From JBKEAJ01 sp047975005 (lineage in GTDB: Bacteria; Bacteroidota; Bacteroidia; Bacteroidales; Prolixibacteraceae): 64,000 nt of DNA. Positions 51,871-60,933 of the stretch are shown here, piece after piece. How positions within the stretch are numbered: the first letter of the stretch is position 1; each line of letters opens with the position of its first letter. The notes under the pieces are model-generated. The model saw only the letters and a list, made by a program, of their open reading frames with translations. It did no database searches and was not told the origin of the DNA. The translations under genes were made by a program, and so were the position numbers. Location: the NCBI GenBank assembly GCA_047975005.1, contig JBKECW010000093.1:7191-71190 (forward strand). The letters are read 5' to 3'.

Positions 51871-53148
51871 ATGTCCGAAATAACAAACAACAAACCACAC
51901 AAACTAGGCTTAAAGAGCAGTCTTTTAATTTGCTTGGCAATAGCGGTAATAGGAGTTATATTGCAGATGAGTTTTGGTGCTTTCAACATCGAAATACTTG
52001 CACGTCCGGCAGGAATACTACCTATCCCCATACACTTGGTTTTGCTGTCGCTCATAATAGTTACAGCAATAATACTAGTTATCATCCTACAAGACAACAA
52101 GCTAGGCGCATTCTTATCGGGTGGCAATGCTGCACTGAGTTCTATTATAAGCTTCGCTATTCTTGCGCTGATACTCGGCATCACCACACAGTATGCTCAT
52201 CCCCACCCTAGCGATTTGGCAGGGAAGTTGGGCATAAGAAACATGACTAGCTTTTGGCCTTTTGTTCTAATCTATGCCTACCTGCTAATCTGCTTGGTAT
52301 TTGCCATTATAAAAAGGCTGACCAAAGGTTTTTCAATAAAAAATATCGGTTTCTTTTTCAATCATACCGGCTTATTATTCATGCTCTATTTTATAGGTGC
52401 AGGAGCATCGCAAGTGTCGCAATACTCAATCACGACAAGGGAGGGAGAAACAGAATGGAGAGCTACACACAGCAAAACAGGCGAAGTTGAAGAACTTCCC
52501 ATTGCAATAAATCTAAAAGACTTTGTGATGGAAGAATACCCACCGAAGTTGGCGGTAGTACATCGCCGAACGGGAAAAGTACAGCCCGAGAGTTTGCCCG
52601 AATACTTTGACATTGACACTGTAAGAAACAAAGGGAAATTATTACATTGGGAGATAGAGATTGAGAAGTTTCTTCCGATGGCAGTACGCAAGGATTCGGT
52701 AGAATACGAAACCTTGCCGATGCCTGGAGCATGTCCTGCTAGTCTTGTGAAAGTTCACGACACAAAGTTGAACAAAGACTATACATCATGGATAAGCAGT
52801 GGCAACAACTTACAACTATATAAATTTTTACCTTTAGGCGATTCTTTGGTTTTAGCAATGACACAAGCAGAGCCAAAGCGTTTCTATTCGGATGTTGATG
52901 TTTATTTAAAAAGCGGAGAAACTATCACCAATAAAAGAATAGAAGTCAACAAGCCTATGGTAGCAGGAGACTGGATGATTTATCAGTCTGACTACGACAA
53001 AGCACTTGGCATCTCTTCCATCACAAGTATTTTTGATTTGGTCTACGACCCTTGGCGCAACTACGAATATATATCTATCATACTACTCACCATCGGCACT
53101 GTCTTCATGTTTTGGCGCAGCAAGCCCTCAAAAAGCAACAAATTATGA
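51871..53148 (+). CDS. resB: ResB-family cytochrome c biogenesis protein (System II)
   Basis: 425 residues from MSEITNNKPHK. Three helices at the start, a fourth near residue 165, a large periplasmic domain (ITTREGETEWRA, VHRRTGKVQPESLPEY), then a final helix (YISIILLTIGTVFMFW). With CcsA it carries heme across the membrane and attaches it to CXXCH motifs. It overlaps ccsA by four bases (ATGA). Confidence 0.88.
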   Translation: MSEITNNKPHKLGLKSSLLICLAIAVIGVILQMSFGAFNIEILARPAGILPIPIHLVLLSLIIVTAIILVIILQDNKLGAFLSGGNAALSSIISFAILALILGITTQYAHPHPSDLAGKLGIRNMTSFWPFVLIYAYLLICLVFAIIKRLTKGFSIKNIGFFFNHTGLLFMLYFIGAGASQVSQYSITTREGETEWRATHSKTGEVEELPIAINLKDFVMEEYPPKLAVVHRRTGKVQPESLPEYFDIDTVRNKGKLLHWEIEIEKFLPMAVRKDSVEYETLPMPGACPASLVKVHDTKLNKDYTSWISSGNNLQLYKFLPLGDSLVLAMTQAEPKRFYSDVDVYLKSGETITNKRIEVNKPMVAGDWMIYQSDYDKALGISSITSIFDLVYDPWRNYEYISIILLTIGTVFMFWRSKPSKSNKL

Positions 53149-53927
53149 TTTGGGAAAATTACATCATCATCGCCATCTCGACCATACTATTTTTAGTATC
53201 AGGCAGTTTACTTGTATTTTTCAGAAAGAAACATCAAAAGCTAGGCAATATACTTTATCTTTTGGGCGTGATTATCATAACATCGTTTGTAATAGTAATG
53301 TGGAACACTCTACAACGTCCACCGATGCGTACGATGGGAGAAACTCGACTTTGGTATGCCATATTTTTAACTGCAATAGGCTATCTTATTTATAAAATAT
53401 GGGATTACAAGTGGATACTAACATACTCTGCGCTTGTGAGCAGCGTATTTTTGTTGGTAAATGTCTTTAAGCCTGAGATTCAGAGTAAAAACCTTATGCC
53501 TGCCTTGCAGAGTCCTTGGTTCATACCACACGTAAGTGTATATATAATGTCCTATGCCATGCTGGGGGCAGCAACGCTGATGAGTATCTACAGCTTGCAT
53601 AAGAAAAATTACAACAATGAATTTATAGTCAAGATTGACGACATCGTTTACATCGGCTCAGGGATGTTGTTGTTGGGAATGCTTATGGGCGCACTATGGG
53701 CAAAGGAAGTATGGTGTCATTTTTGGTCGTGGGATCCAAAAGAGACCTGGGCTTTCGTAACCTTCGCCGTATATATGCTTTATGTACATTGGCGCAAGAG
53801 TAAGCCTTTAAAAAGACGTGAAGCGATGATTATTCTGATAATTGCTTTTGTATGTCTGATGATTACGTGGAAGGGAGTTAATTATCTTCCGTCTGCCAAA
53901 GCGAGTATGCACACCTACTTCAATTAA
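53145..53927 (+). CDS. ccsA: CcsA/ResC-family cytochrome c assembly protein (System II)
   Basis: 260 residues, about eight helices. The WWD heme-handling motif is WCHFWSWDPKETWAF, with conserved histidines in PWFIPHVSVY and in YVHWRKS. It couples heme to apocytochromes with ResB. Start at the ATG overlapping the resB stop; a longer frame upstream reads through resB in another frame and is rejected. It completes the nitrite module. Confidence 0.92.
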   Translation: MIWENYIIIAISTILFLVSGSLLVFFRKKHQKLGNILYLLGVIIITSFVIVMWNTLQRPPMRTMGETRLWYAIFLTAIGYLIYKIWDYKWILTYSALVSSVFLLVNVFKPEIQSKNLMPALQSPWFIPHVSVYIMSYAMLGAATLMSIYSLHKKNYNNEFIVKIDDIVYIGSGMLLLGMLMGALWAKEVWCHFWSWDPKETWAFVTFAVYMLYVHWRKSKPLKRREAMIILIIAFVCLMITWKGVNYLPSAKASMHTYFN

Positions 53928-53950
53928 AAGAGCAAGATTTGGTACACCTA

Positions 53951-53987
53951 AAAAGGCTCCCCACAGGAAGTGAGGAGCCTTTTTTTA
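53951..53987 (+). terminator. Terminator of the nitrite module
   Basis: AGGCTCC pairs with GGAGCCT, with A and T runs on either side (TTTTTTT after). Confidence 0.8.
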
Positions 53988-54003
53988 GTAAAATATTTTC
54001 TCT

Positions 54004-54582
54004 CTACAAGAACTTAAAGCCTACCACAGCCATAATTTGGTTAGAGCTCAAGTTGAAGTTTTTATTTACACTTCCCTGAAAAGCACCTCTAAGCCCAAAA
54101 GCAAAGGAGCCTACATCAAGTCCTAATCCATATTGCAGACCGTAGTAATTACTCTTGAAGTCGGCATAGCTATCCATATCCGTACCGTCGAGTTTTCCAT
54201 TATCTCCAACGTTGAAAGAAAACACAGGACCTGCCACGGCAGAAAGTCGAAGCATTCCAACGTTTAGGATATCGTAGCCCAAAAGAACGGGAATATCGAA
54301 GCTGTTGTAGTTTACGTCAAACTCTCCAAAGCCAACATCTACCGCTTGTTTTGCAAAAGTATAATATGCCTCAGGCTGAACAAAGAAGCTACCAACAATG
54401 CCAAGTCGTGCAAATGCACCGACACCGTACCCCATTGTACCCTCACCGCTAAAACTCTCAGCTGCTTTGTAATTAGCAAACCTAGCACTAACCCGTATTC
54501 CTAAATCGAATTTATCCTGAGCTTGCAGACTACCTACGCCAATCAATAGCATAGAGCATAACCAAAGAATCCTTTTCATCAT
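54004..54582 (-). CDS. PorT-family outer membrane beta-barrel protein
   Basis: 192 residues with signal peptide (MMKRILWLCSMLLIGVGSLQAQ) and an eight-strand barrel pattern: GIRVSARFANYKAAE, GVGAFARLGIVGSFFVQPEAYY, SAVAGPVFSFNVG and a last strand MAVVGFKF. Its function is unknown; same broad family as the gene at 36419 but no close copy. Convergent with ccsA, so not part of the nitrite operon. Confidence 0.78.
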   Translation of the reverse strand: MMKRILWLCSMLLIGVGSLQAQDKFDLGIRVSARFANYKAAESFSGEGTMGYGVGAFARLGIVGSFFVQPEAYYTFAKQAVDVGFGEFDVNYNSFDIPVLLGYDILNVGMLRLSAVAGPVFSFNVGDNGKLDGTDMDSYADFKSNYYGLQYGLGLDVGSFAFGLRGAFQGSVNKNFNLSSNQIMAVVGFKFL

Positions 54583-54603
54583 AACATTTATTTTTTAAGT
54601 TAA

Positions 54604-56013
54604 TTATTTCTTAGTCAGTGAATCCACATCGGAGATTTCTACAAAAGTAGTTCCTCCTCCGACACCAAAGCTACCACCAGCATAGACTACTCTATCTTTT
54701 TTATCGAGTACCTTATCATCCACCAATCTATCCAATGCAGCCTTCACAGTTTTTTCTTTATTTTTCTTCGGACTCTCAGTAAACGGAAAAACGCCATAAG
54801 ATATTGTCAACTTGCGCATAACACTTTCATTGTAGCACATGGCGTATACAGGCTTAACACCTCTAAAAGCAGAGATATATCTTGCGGTTTTCCCCGACAG
54901 CGTATTTGTCACAATTGCCTTTGCATCAAGGCTTTCTGAAGACTTGACAGCAAATTCGGCAAGATGAGCAGCCACATCATCACTATCAGTATTTGGAATT
55001 ATATCATTTCTTTTATCCTTACTTTTCTCAACTTCCTTAGCGATTTTAGACATAAGTCTCACCGCCTCCACTGGGTATTTACCATAGGCAGTTTCGCCAC
55101 TAAGCATAATTGCATCGGTACGCGAGAATATTGCAGTGGCAATGTCGCTCACTTCTGCTCTTGTGGGGCGCGGGTTTTCAATCATAGTGTGCAACATCTG
55201 CGTAGCAATAATAACAATCTTACTGCGTTCCACGCACTTACGCACCAACTCCACTTGATACACAGGTAGTTTTTCGGCAGGCACTTCAATACCCAAATCG
55301 CCACGAGCAACCATAATACCGTATGCACTGTCAAGAATTTCATCAATATTCTTTACGCCTTGCTCATTTTCTATTTTTGCAATAATTTTAGCGTCGCTCC
55401 CCTCCTCGTTTAGAATTTTCTGCACTGCGTCGACATCAGCCTTAGACCTCACAAATGAGTGAGCAATAAAATCTATTTTATTTCTTGCGGCGAAGCGTAT
55501 ATATTTGATATCTTTTTCGGTAAGTGCAGGAAGGTCGAAATGACATTTCGGCACGTTTATGCTCTTTTTGTTCTTTATTGTTCCGATATTCTTAACGTCG
55601 CAGACAAGTTTATCGTCTTTTTTGTCCACCACTAGCAGTTCAGTCTCACCATCGTCAATAAGTATGCTGCTTCCTGCGGGAACGTCTTTGACAAAACCCG
55701 AATAATTTGTACTGATAATATTATCTTTAGCCGACACCGCTTCATTGTCGTTAATTATCGTCACCCTATCTCCGATTTTGAGTTCCAGGGTATCTTCAGA
55801 CACAGTTCTTACTTCGGGACCTTTGGTATCAATCAACACTGCTATTTCTTCTGAAACTGCTCTGATATTGTTCAATAAGTTAAGTGCCGACTCCTCTGTA
55901 ATATGAGCTGTGTTCATTCTTGCTACATTCATTCCCTCATCATAAAGAGAGCGAATAAAGTCGACCTCACATCTGATATCTGATATGGATGCAATAATCT
56001 TGGTGTACTTCAT
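54604..56013 (-). CDS. pyk: Pyruvate kinase
   Basis: Makes pyruvate and ATP from phosphoenolpyruvate at the end of glycolysis. Motifs: MNTAHITEESALN at the start, VLIDTKGPEVRT, DLPALTEKDIKYIRFA, KIIAKIENEQGVKN with the catalytic lysine, MVARGDLGIEVPAEKLP, and MLSGETAYGKYPVE. The C-terminal domain is intact. Length 469. A hairpin stands in its leader. Confidence 0.96.
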   Translation of the reverse strand: MKYTKIIASISDIRCEVDFIRSLYDEGMNVARMNTAHITEESALNLLNNIRAVSEEIAVLIDTKGPEVRTVSEDTLELKIGDRVTIINDNEAVSAKDNIISTNYSGFVKDVPAGSSILIDDGETELLVVDKKDDKLVCDVKNIGTIKNKKSINVPKCHFDLPALTEKDIKYIRFAARNKIDFIAHSFVRSKADVDAVQKILNEEGSDAKIIAKIENEQGVKNIDEILDSAYGIMVARGDLGIEVPAEKLPVYQVELVRKCVERSKIVIIATQMLHTMIENPRPTRAEVSDIATAIFSRTDAIMLSGETAYGKYPVEAVRLMSKIAKEVEKSKDKRNDIIPNTDSDDVAAHLAEFAVKSSESLDAKAIVTNTLSGKTARYISAFRGVKPVYAMCYNESVMRKLTISYGVFPFTESPKKNKEKTVKAALDRLVDDKVLDKKDRVVYAGGSFGVGGGTTFVEISDVDSLTKK

Positions 56014-56052
56014 TTATATGTATTTTAGTTGCTAGCCACTAGCTTTTATACT

Positions 56053-56073
56053 TTGGAAAAACTCTTCCAAAGT
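56053..56073 (-). promoter_or_regulatory. Hairpin in the pyk leader
   Basis: CTTTGGAA pairs with TTCCAAAG around a short loop on the minus strand, between the promoter element and the pyk ATG. Could be regulatory or simply stabilising. Confidence 0.35.
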
Positions 56074-56078
56074 TGGCG

Positions 56079-56086
56079 CAAAATTA
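56079..56086 (-). promoter_or_regulatory. -7 promoter element of pyk
   Basis: Minus-strand TAATTTTG, about 65 bases before the ATG. Confidence 0.45.
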
Positions 56087-56228
56087 TACAAAATATGCAG
56101 GTTTTGGCAAACATGTACTTTAAATTAATATTACTTTCCTGTCCTGGCATAATGATTTATTTGCTCCATAATGTTTTGTGTGGGTAAATATACTGTTTAA
56201 CCGTATTGTCTCCTATCTTTAGTTTTGC

Positions 56229-56304
56229 CGTCATTGCGAGCGTAGCGTGGCAATCTGTTCTTTGTTGCATGAGATTGCTTCGTCGCCAGCTCCTCGCAAT
56301 AACG
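56229..56304 (+). repeat. Dispersed palindromic repeat, copy E
   Basis: 76 bases, CGTCATTGCGAG to CTCGCAATAACG, with CTGTTCTTTGTTG inside. Confidence 0.85.
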
Positions 56305-56403
56305 TACGTTTATTTTGCATTTGCTTAAAGCGTATTGCATACAGCGTACAGCGGTATTTCTATTTGTCAATACTCCATTATCAATTAATAGCTGTCTTCA
56401 TTA

Positions 56404-56841
56404 TCATTCGTTATAGAGCCGCTTTATTATATTCAGATGGAAATCATTTAAAATTTCATTATGGTCGAAAGCCATTTCGGGGAGATTGTCAAAGTCGAAC
56501 CACGCTGCATCGGCGGCATCGTCGGCGGCAACAGCCTCTATGGTATTTGGAATTTCACATGAATACACACCCGTGACCGTCCAGCCGCGGGGGTCTCTTC
56601 CTTTTTTATCTGCCAACTTAAAGAATATCAACTCATCGGGAGCGACTTCTATTGAGGTTTCCTCTTTCAGTTCTCTAGCTGCTGCATCGACGACGGCTTC
56701 CTCAAAATCGACAAAACCTCCGGGTATTGCCCACTTCTCTTTGAATGGTTCACGCAGTCTTTTAATCAGCAATACCTTATTGTCGGTATGCAAAATCACA
56801 TCAGCCGTAAGAGCCGGCATTTTATATTCGTATTGATACAT
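56404..56841 (-). CDS. NUDIX hydrolase
   Basis: 145 residues with the NUDIX box GGFVDFEEAVVDAAARELKEETSIE in the usual GX5EX7REUXEEXGU form (residues about 41-65). The start VILHTDNKVLLIKRLREPFKEKW suggests an ADP-ribose or sugar-nucleotide type, but the substrate is not fixed. It follows the M23 gene by five bases on the minus strand, so it is probably cotranscribed. Confidence 0.88.
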   Translation of the reverse strand: MYQYEYKMPALTADVILHTDNKVLLIKRLREPFKEKWAIPGGFVDFEEAVVDAAARELKEETSIEVAPDELIFFKLADKKGRDPRGWTVTGVYSCEIPNTIEAVAADDAADAAWFDFDNLPEMAFDHNEILNDFHLNIIKRLYNE

Positions 56842-56846
56842 AATGA

Positions 56847-58544
56847 TTAATAGTAGAATTCTTTCTTATAAGTATATTTATTTCCACATCTGTCTTCCAA
56901 TTTAATTTCCAGCAGGTGCTTTTCGCCCAGCGACAATCGGGACTCATCAAAAACGTAATGATATAAGGACTGACTTTGCGTATATTCAAGCAATATCCAT
57001 TTCCCGTCGATATAAGCATTTACGTGCTTTACTCCCGAGAGGTTGTCGAATGCTTTGAAGCTGATGTAAGGCGGTGTTTTTGAATTTGATATAGGCACGC
57101 TCTTCATCACAATATTCGGAGCGATTGTGTCAACAACTAGGTTATAACGTCCCAGTTCTTCGAAAGAACACTTAAGAAACTCTCCGTCATTCTTAAAATC
57201 CACACCATAAGAGCCTCCCGCTTTTTCGCGCATTATTGCCAGCTTTGGTCTCAGTTTTGGTGGATACTTTGACAGCATCACCGTAAACCTCCCATATTTT
57301 CTGAGCGGTATCTCGTCATAATCAATCTGATACGATGCCAGACACCCAGACGAAGTGTCAGGGCATTCGTATATTGACAAATACTCGTCGCGAAACAAAG
57401 AGCCTTCATCGAGGCTCACATAAAAATAATTTCCGTTGTATTCAATATTTTTTTTCGCATCAAAGAGTTTAGCATTCTCGTTTATCCGTTCTAGGCTTGG
57501 AGAACCATTTACACCGACAGCGGAGAAATTTACTGTTGATGTATTGCCTCGTGCATCCTTTAAAATTGCGACAAAGTTTTTCATCTCGCCGGGCTTCATA
57601 TTTACGATTCCATTCCCCTTACCTTTATAGACAATAAGCTCATTCAGCGGTTCGCGCCATAACTTATTGACAAATCTTTTGCTGTGTACATACTCATAGT
57701 AATCCATATAGCTGTTAGAATGTCTAACGTTCTCGTATGGAATAGAATCGAAGTTCGACTCAAATATCAGCTCATTATCGCAAAAGAGTTGAAAATCAAG
57801 GATTCCATATCTGTATCTTTTATCATCAGTTTGATCTATTGCCTCGATTCCAAAGCCGATATTTCCAGTTACCTTTATTGGTTCGTCGACAATATAATTT
57901 GAGTTTGAGAGCGATTTAACTACAATTCTATCTTTACTTTTATTTCCCGTCACACTGGAATTAAGGTCGGCACCATAAGCAAAAACAGCGTTTACTCCTG
58001 GGGGTGTATTATCAGGGAACTTATAGAAATTCAATGGGTTATACACCATCACGCCGTCTGCGCTTCTAATTTCGAAATGTAAATGAGGACCTGCCGAGCC
58101 ACCTGTATTTCCCGAATAAGCAATCAGCTCTCCTTTTTCGACAAATATTTTTCGGGCTTCACAATTAAGGTCAATAGTGTAATCCTTAAACTTATACTGC
58201 AGTTCTTGCACCAGGTTTTCCAGCTGTGGAGCAAACTTATCAAGGTGTCCGTAGACGCTCATAAATCCGTTTGCATGCAGTACGTACACCGCCTTTCCAT
58301 ACCCTCCATATCCCACTCTGATTCTAACGATTTGCCCATCGTAGACGGAATGTACGGGTACTCCGATTACACGGCTGGTCGTAAAGTCCAAGCCCATATG
58401 GAAATGGTCTTCTCTGAGTTCTCCAAAATTACCAGAGAGCAGGACAGGGATATTCATTGGCTTCACAAAAGGATTTGACTGAGCATATACCACTGAATAT
58501 AAACATGAAACAAAGATAGACAATAACAACAAGCGACAATTCAT
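56847..58544 (-). CDS. M23-family metallopeptidase, exported
   Basis: 565 residues with signal peptide. The LytM/M23 domain is in the first third: HFHMGLDF (zinc H and D), GYGKAVYVLHANGFMSVYGHLDKFA in part, and AGPHLHFEIRS with the HLH zinc/catalytic histidines. The rest is beta-rich without known domain, a common Bacteroidota layout. It probably cleaves peptidoglycan cross-bridges or acts as an envelope factor. Promoter element at 58567-58574. Confidence 0.9.
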   Translation of the reverse strand: MNCRLLLLSIFVSCLYSVVYAQSNPFVKPMNIPVLLSGNFGELREDHFHMGLDFTTSRVIGVPVHSVYDGQIVRIRVGYGGYGKAVYVLHANGFMSVYGHLDKFAPQLENLVQELQYKFKDYTIDLNCEARKIFVEKGELIAYSGNTGGSAGPHLHFEIRSADGVMVYNPLNFYKFPDNTPPGVNAVFAYGADLNSSVTGNKSKDRIVVKSLSNSNYIVDEPIKVTGNIGFGIEAIDQTDDKRYRYGILDFQLFCDNELIFESNFDSIPYENVRHSNSYMDYYEYVHSKRFVNKLWREPLNELIVYKGKGNGIVNMKPGEMKNFVAILKDARGNTSTVNFSAVGVNGSPSLERINENAKLFDAKKNIEYNGNYFYVSLDEGSLFRDEYLSIYECPDTSSGCLASYQIDYDEIPLRKYGRFTVMLSKYPPKLRPKLAIMREKAGGSYGVDFKNDGEFLKCSFEELGRYNLVVDTIAPNIVMKSVPISNSKTPPYISFKAFDNLSGVKHVNAYIDGKWILLEYTQSQSLYHYVFDESRLSLGEKHLLEIKLEDRCGNKYTYKKEFYY

Positions 58545-58566
58545 AAACCTAAAATATTTGAAGCTA

Positions 58567-58574
58567 CAAAGCTA
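58567..58574 (-). promoter_or_regulatory. -7 promoter element of the M23-NUDIX pair
   Basis: Minus-strand TAGCTTTG, 23 bases before the ATG. Confidence 0.55.
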
Positions 58575-58646
58575 CACAAATATGTAGCTGTTGAAAGAAT
58601 TACAATAAAAAAGTCGAATCTATTTTAAAATCATCACAAAATGCAT

Positions 58647-58654
58647 TACTTTTG
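58647..58654 (+). promoter_or_regulatory. -7 promoter element of the coiled-coil/zapA pair
   Basis: TACTTTTG, 18 bases before the ATG at 58672. Confidence 0.6.
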
Positions 58655-58671
58655 CGCAATAGCAAAATATT

Positions 58672-58962
58672 ATGACTGAACAAGAACGTGCTGTCATAGA
58701 ACGATTAAAGAGCAAATTAGTCGCCCTTTTTGAAGTATTAGACAAGTTGAAGAGCCGAGTAGTAGAATTAGAATCTGACAATCAGCAACTTCAATCACAG
58801 TTGGTGCATATCAAAGAGGAATACAGCAAGGTAAGTCAGAAATATGAAACTTCTAAAGTAGCCCTAGCGATGACATCGTCTGATGGTAACAAGGAAGCAA
58901 AGGCTAAGATTGACAAGATCTTAAAAGAGATTGACAGGTGTATCAACATGTTGAATACATAA
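58672..58962 (+). CDS. Small coiled-coil protein upstream of zapA (ZapB-like)
   Basis: 96 residues, almost wholly heptad coiled coil (LKSKLVALFEVLDKLKSRVVELESDNQQLQSQ in part) with a short C-terminal helix (DKILKEIDRCINMLNT). It resembles ZapB in size and shape but not clearly in sequence. It is one base from zapA, so a division-related role is likely. Confidence 0.72.
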   Translation: MTEQERAVIERLKSKLVALFEVLDKLKSRVVELESDNQQLQSQLVHIKEEYSKVSQKYETSKVALAMTSSDGNKEAKAKIDKILKEIDRCINMLNT

Positions 58963-58963
58963 A

Positions 58964-59245
58964 ATGGACAAAAGGACAATAAATATCAAGATTGATGGCA
59001 AAGCATATCCTCTAAAGATAGAAGCAGAGAAAGAGAAGCTCTATCGCGACGCTGCTAACAAACTGAATGAGTGCATATTAAAGTACCACAAACAGTTTGC
59101 ACACAGTGTTGACAGGACTGATATATTTGCCATGGCGGCATTCAATTTTGCACTCAAAAGTGAAGAATTGGAGCAAGAGCTTGATTTCGATCCTATAGCA
59201 AAAGAGGTAGAGGCAATGACCGCTGCCATAGAGTCCTATTTGTAA
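58964..59245 (+). CDS. zapA: Cell division protein ZapA
   Basis: 93 residues, start TINIKIDGKAYPLKIEAEKE as in ZapA, then the helix AANKLNECILKYHKQF and a C-terminal coiled coil with DIFAMAAFNFALKSEELEQEL. ZapA bundles FtsZ filaments at mid-cell. It follows the coiled-coil gene by one base and is 123 bases before rny. Confidence 0.88.
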   Translation: MDKRTINIKIDGKAYPLKIEAEKEKLYRDAANKLNECILKYHKQFAHSVDRTDIFAMAAFNFALKSEELEQELDFDPIAKEVEAMTAAIESYL

Positions 59246-59368
59246 ACACCACTCTCAAAGTTAAGTAACTCTCAATCGCTAGCTGCTATCGAAGATATAG
59301 TCAAGATTAGCATACTCAGTATGCAGATATAGTTATTTGAAGTATTAAAAATATATTATTATACCAAT

Positions 59369-60922
59369 ATGAATGAAGTTTTATACGCCATATCGGGACT
59401 AGTCGTAGGAGCAGGACTAGTTCTCATAGTGATAAATATTATTTTCAAGAAGAAGCGCTCACATATTCTTGAAGAGGCAAAAGCCGAAGGCGAGATTCTA
59501 AAGAAAGACAAGATGCTCCAAGCGAAAGAACACTTTATACAGCTCAAATCGGAGCATGAGAAGTATGTAGCCGACCAGAAGAACAGATTATCGCAGAGCG
59601 AAAACCGAGCCAAGCAGCGCGACAATGAAATCAATCAGCGCAAGAACGAACTCCAGAAGAAAGTAAAAGAGTTTGAGAAAACACGTAGAGATGTTGATTC
59701 GATGAAGTCCAAATACCAAAGCAGCATTGATAAGGTAGAAGCTAAGAAAGACGAGCTCAACAAGGTTATCAAACAAAAAGTAGATCAGCTAGAGACCATC
59801 TCGGGTTTATCGGCAGATGAAGCTAAGAGCCAGTTGGTGGAAGCTATGAAAGACGAGGCAAAGACCGAAGCCATGTCTTTCATTCAAGACAGCATAGAGG
59901 AAGCGAAGCTCACAGCTGGTCAGGAGGCTAAGAAGCTTGTTATCAAGACGATTCAGAGGGTCGCCTCGGAGGCGACCATTGAGAATGCCGTTACGATTTT
60001 CAACATCGACAACGACGATATTAAGGGGCGAATAATTGGACGCGAAGGGCGTAATATTCGGGCATTAGAGGCAGCAACGGGTGTAGAAATCATAGTAGAC
60101 GACACTCCAGAAGCTATCATATTGTCATGTTTTGACCCAGTACGCAGAGAAGTAGCCCGCTTGGCACTACACCAACTTGTTACCGACGGTCGTATCCATC
60201 CTGCACGGATTGAAGAGGTAGTCAACAAGATAAAGAAAAATGTAGACGAAGAAATACTTGAAACGGGAAAGCGCACAGCAATTGATTTAGGGATACATGG
60301 TTTACATCCTGAGCTTATCAAGCTAATCGGTAAGATGAAATATCGTTCATCTTATGGTCAAAATTTGCTTCAACACTCAAGGGAAGTAGCAAATTTATGT
60401 TCCATTATGGCAGCGGAGCTAGGTCTAAATTCCACCAAAGCAAGAAGGGCCGGGTTATTGCATGACATAGGCAAGGTTTCTGACGAAGACCCCGACCTAA
60501 CGCATGCTGTATTGGGGATGAAGCTAGCAGAGCGATATAAGGAGAAACCCGACATCTGCAATGCTGTCGGAGCACACCACGAGGAAGTAGAGATGGAGAC
60601 TTTATTAGCACCTATTGTTCAGGCTTGCGATGCCATTTCGGGTTCTCGTCCTGGTGCTCGTCGAGAAGTTATAGAGTCGTACATTCAAAGGTTGAAAGCC
60701 TTGGAAGACATTGCCTTGACCCATCATGGAGTTACAAAATCTTACGCCATCCAAGCAGGCAGGGAGTTGCGAGTAATCGTGGGAAGTGAAAAGATTTCTG
60801 ACGATGAGGCACAAACAATATCCTATGATATTTCCAAGAAGATACAAGATGAGTTGACCTATCCGGGACAAATCAAAATAACAGTAATACGTGAGACCCG
60901 CGCAGTAAGCTACGCAAAATAA
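59369..60922 (+). CDS. rny: Ribonuclease Y
   Basis: Membrane-anchored endoribonuclease that starts mRNA decay. N-terminal helix (AISGLVVGAGLVLIVINIIF), a long coiled coil to about 190, KH domain (GRIIGREGRNIRALEAATGVE near 215), and HD domain (LLHDIGKVSDEDPDLTHAVLG near 365 with HHEEVE). Length 517. Typical in every part. Confidence 0.95.
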   Translation: MNEVLYAISGLVVGAGLVLIVINIIFKKKRSHILEEAKAEGEILKKDKMLQAKEHFIQLKSEHEKYVADQKNRLSQSENRAKQRDNEINQRKNELQKKVKEFEKTRRDVDSMKSKYQSSIDKVEAKKDELNKVIKQKVDQLETISGLSADEAKSQLVEAMKDEAKTEAMSFIQDSIEEAKLTAGQEAKKLVIKTIQRVASEATIENAVTIFNIDNDDIKGRIIGREGRNIRALEAATGVEIIVDDTPEAIILSCFDPVRREVARLALHQLVTDGRIHPARIEEVVNKIKKNVDEEILETGKRTAIDLGIHGLHPELIKLIGKMKYRSSYGQNLLQHSREVANLCSIMAAELGLNSTKARRAGLLHDIGKVSDEDPDLTHAVLGMKLAERYKEKPDICNAVGAHHEEVEMETLLAPIVQACDAISGSRPGARREVIESYIQRLKALEDIALTHHGVTKSYAIQAGRELRVIVGSEKISDDEAQTISYDISKKIQDELTYPGQIKITVIRETRAVSYAK

Positions 60923-60933
60923 CACAAAAACAA

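Noticed and set aside
53052..53144. Upstream extension of ccsA
   Set aside because: It lies wholly within the end of resB in another frame; the ATG at 53145 overlaps the resB stop in the usual ATGA manner.
59246..59368. 6S RNA in the zapA-rny gap
   Set aside because: The position downstream of zapA recalls ssrS in proteobacteria, but the gap of 123 bases is too short and lacks the long rod fold; only a small GCATAC/GTATGC hairpin is present.
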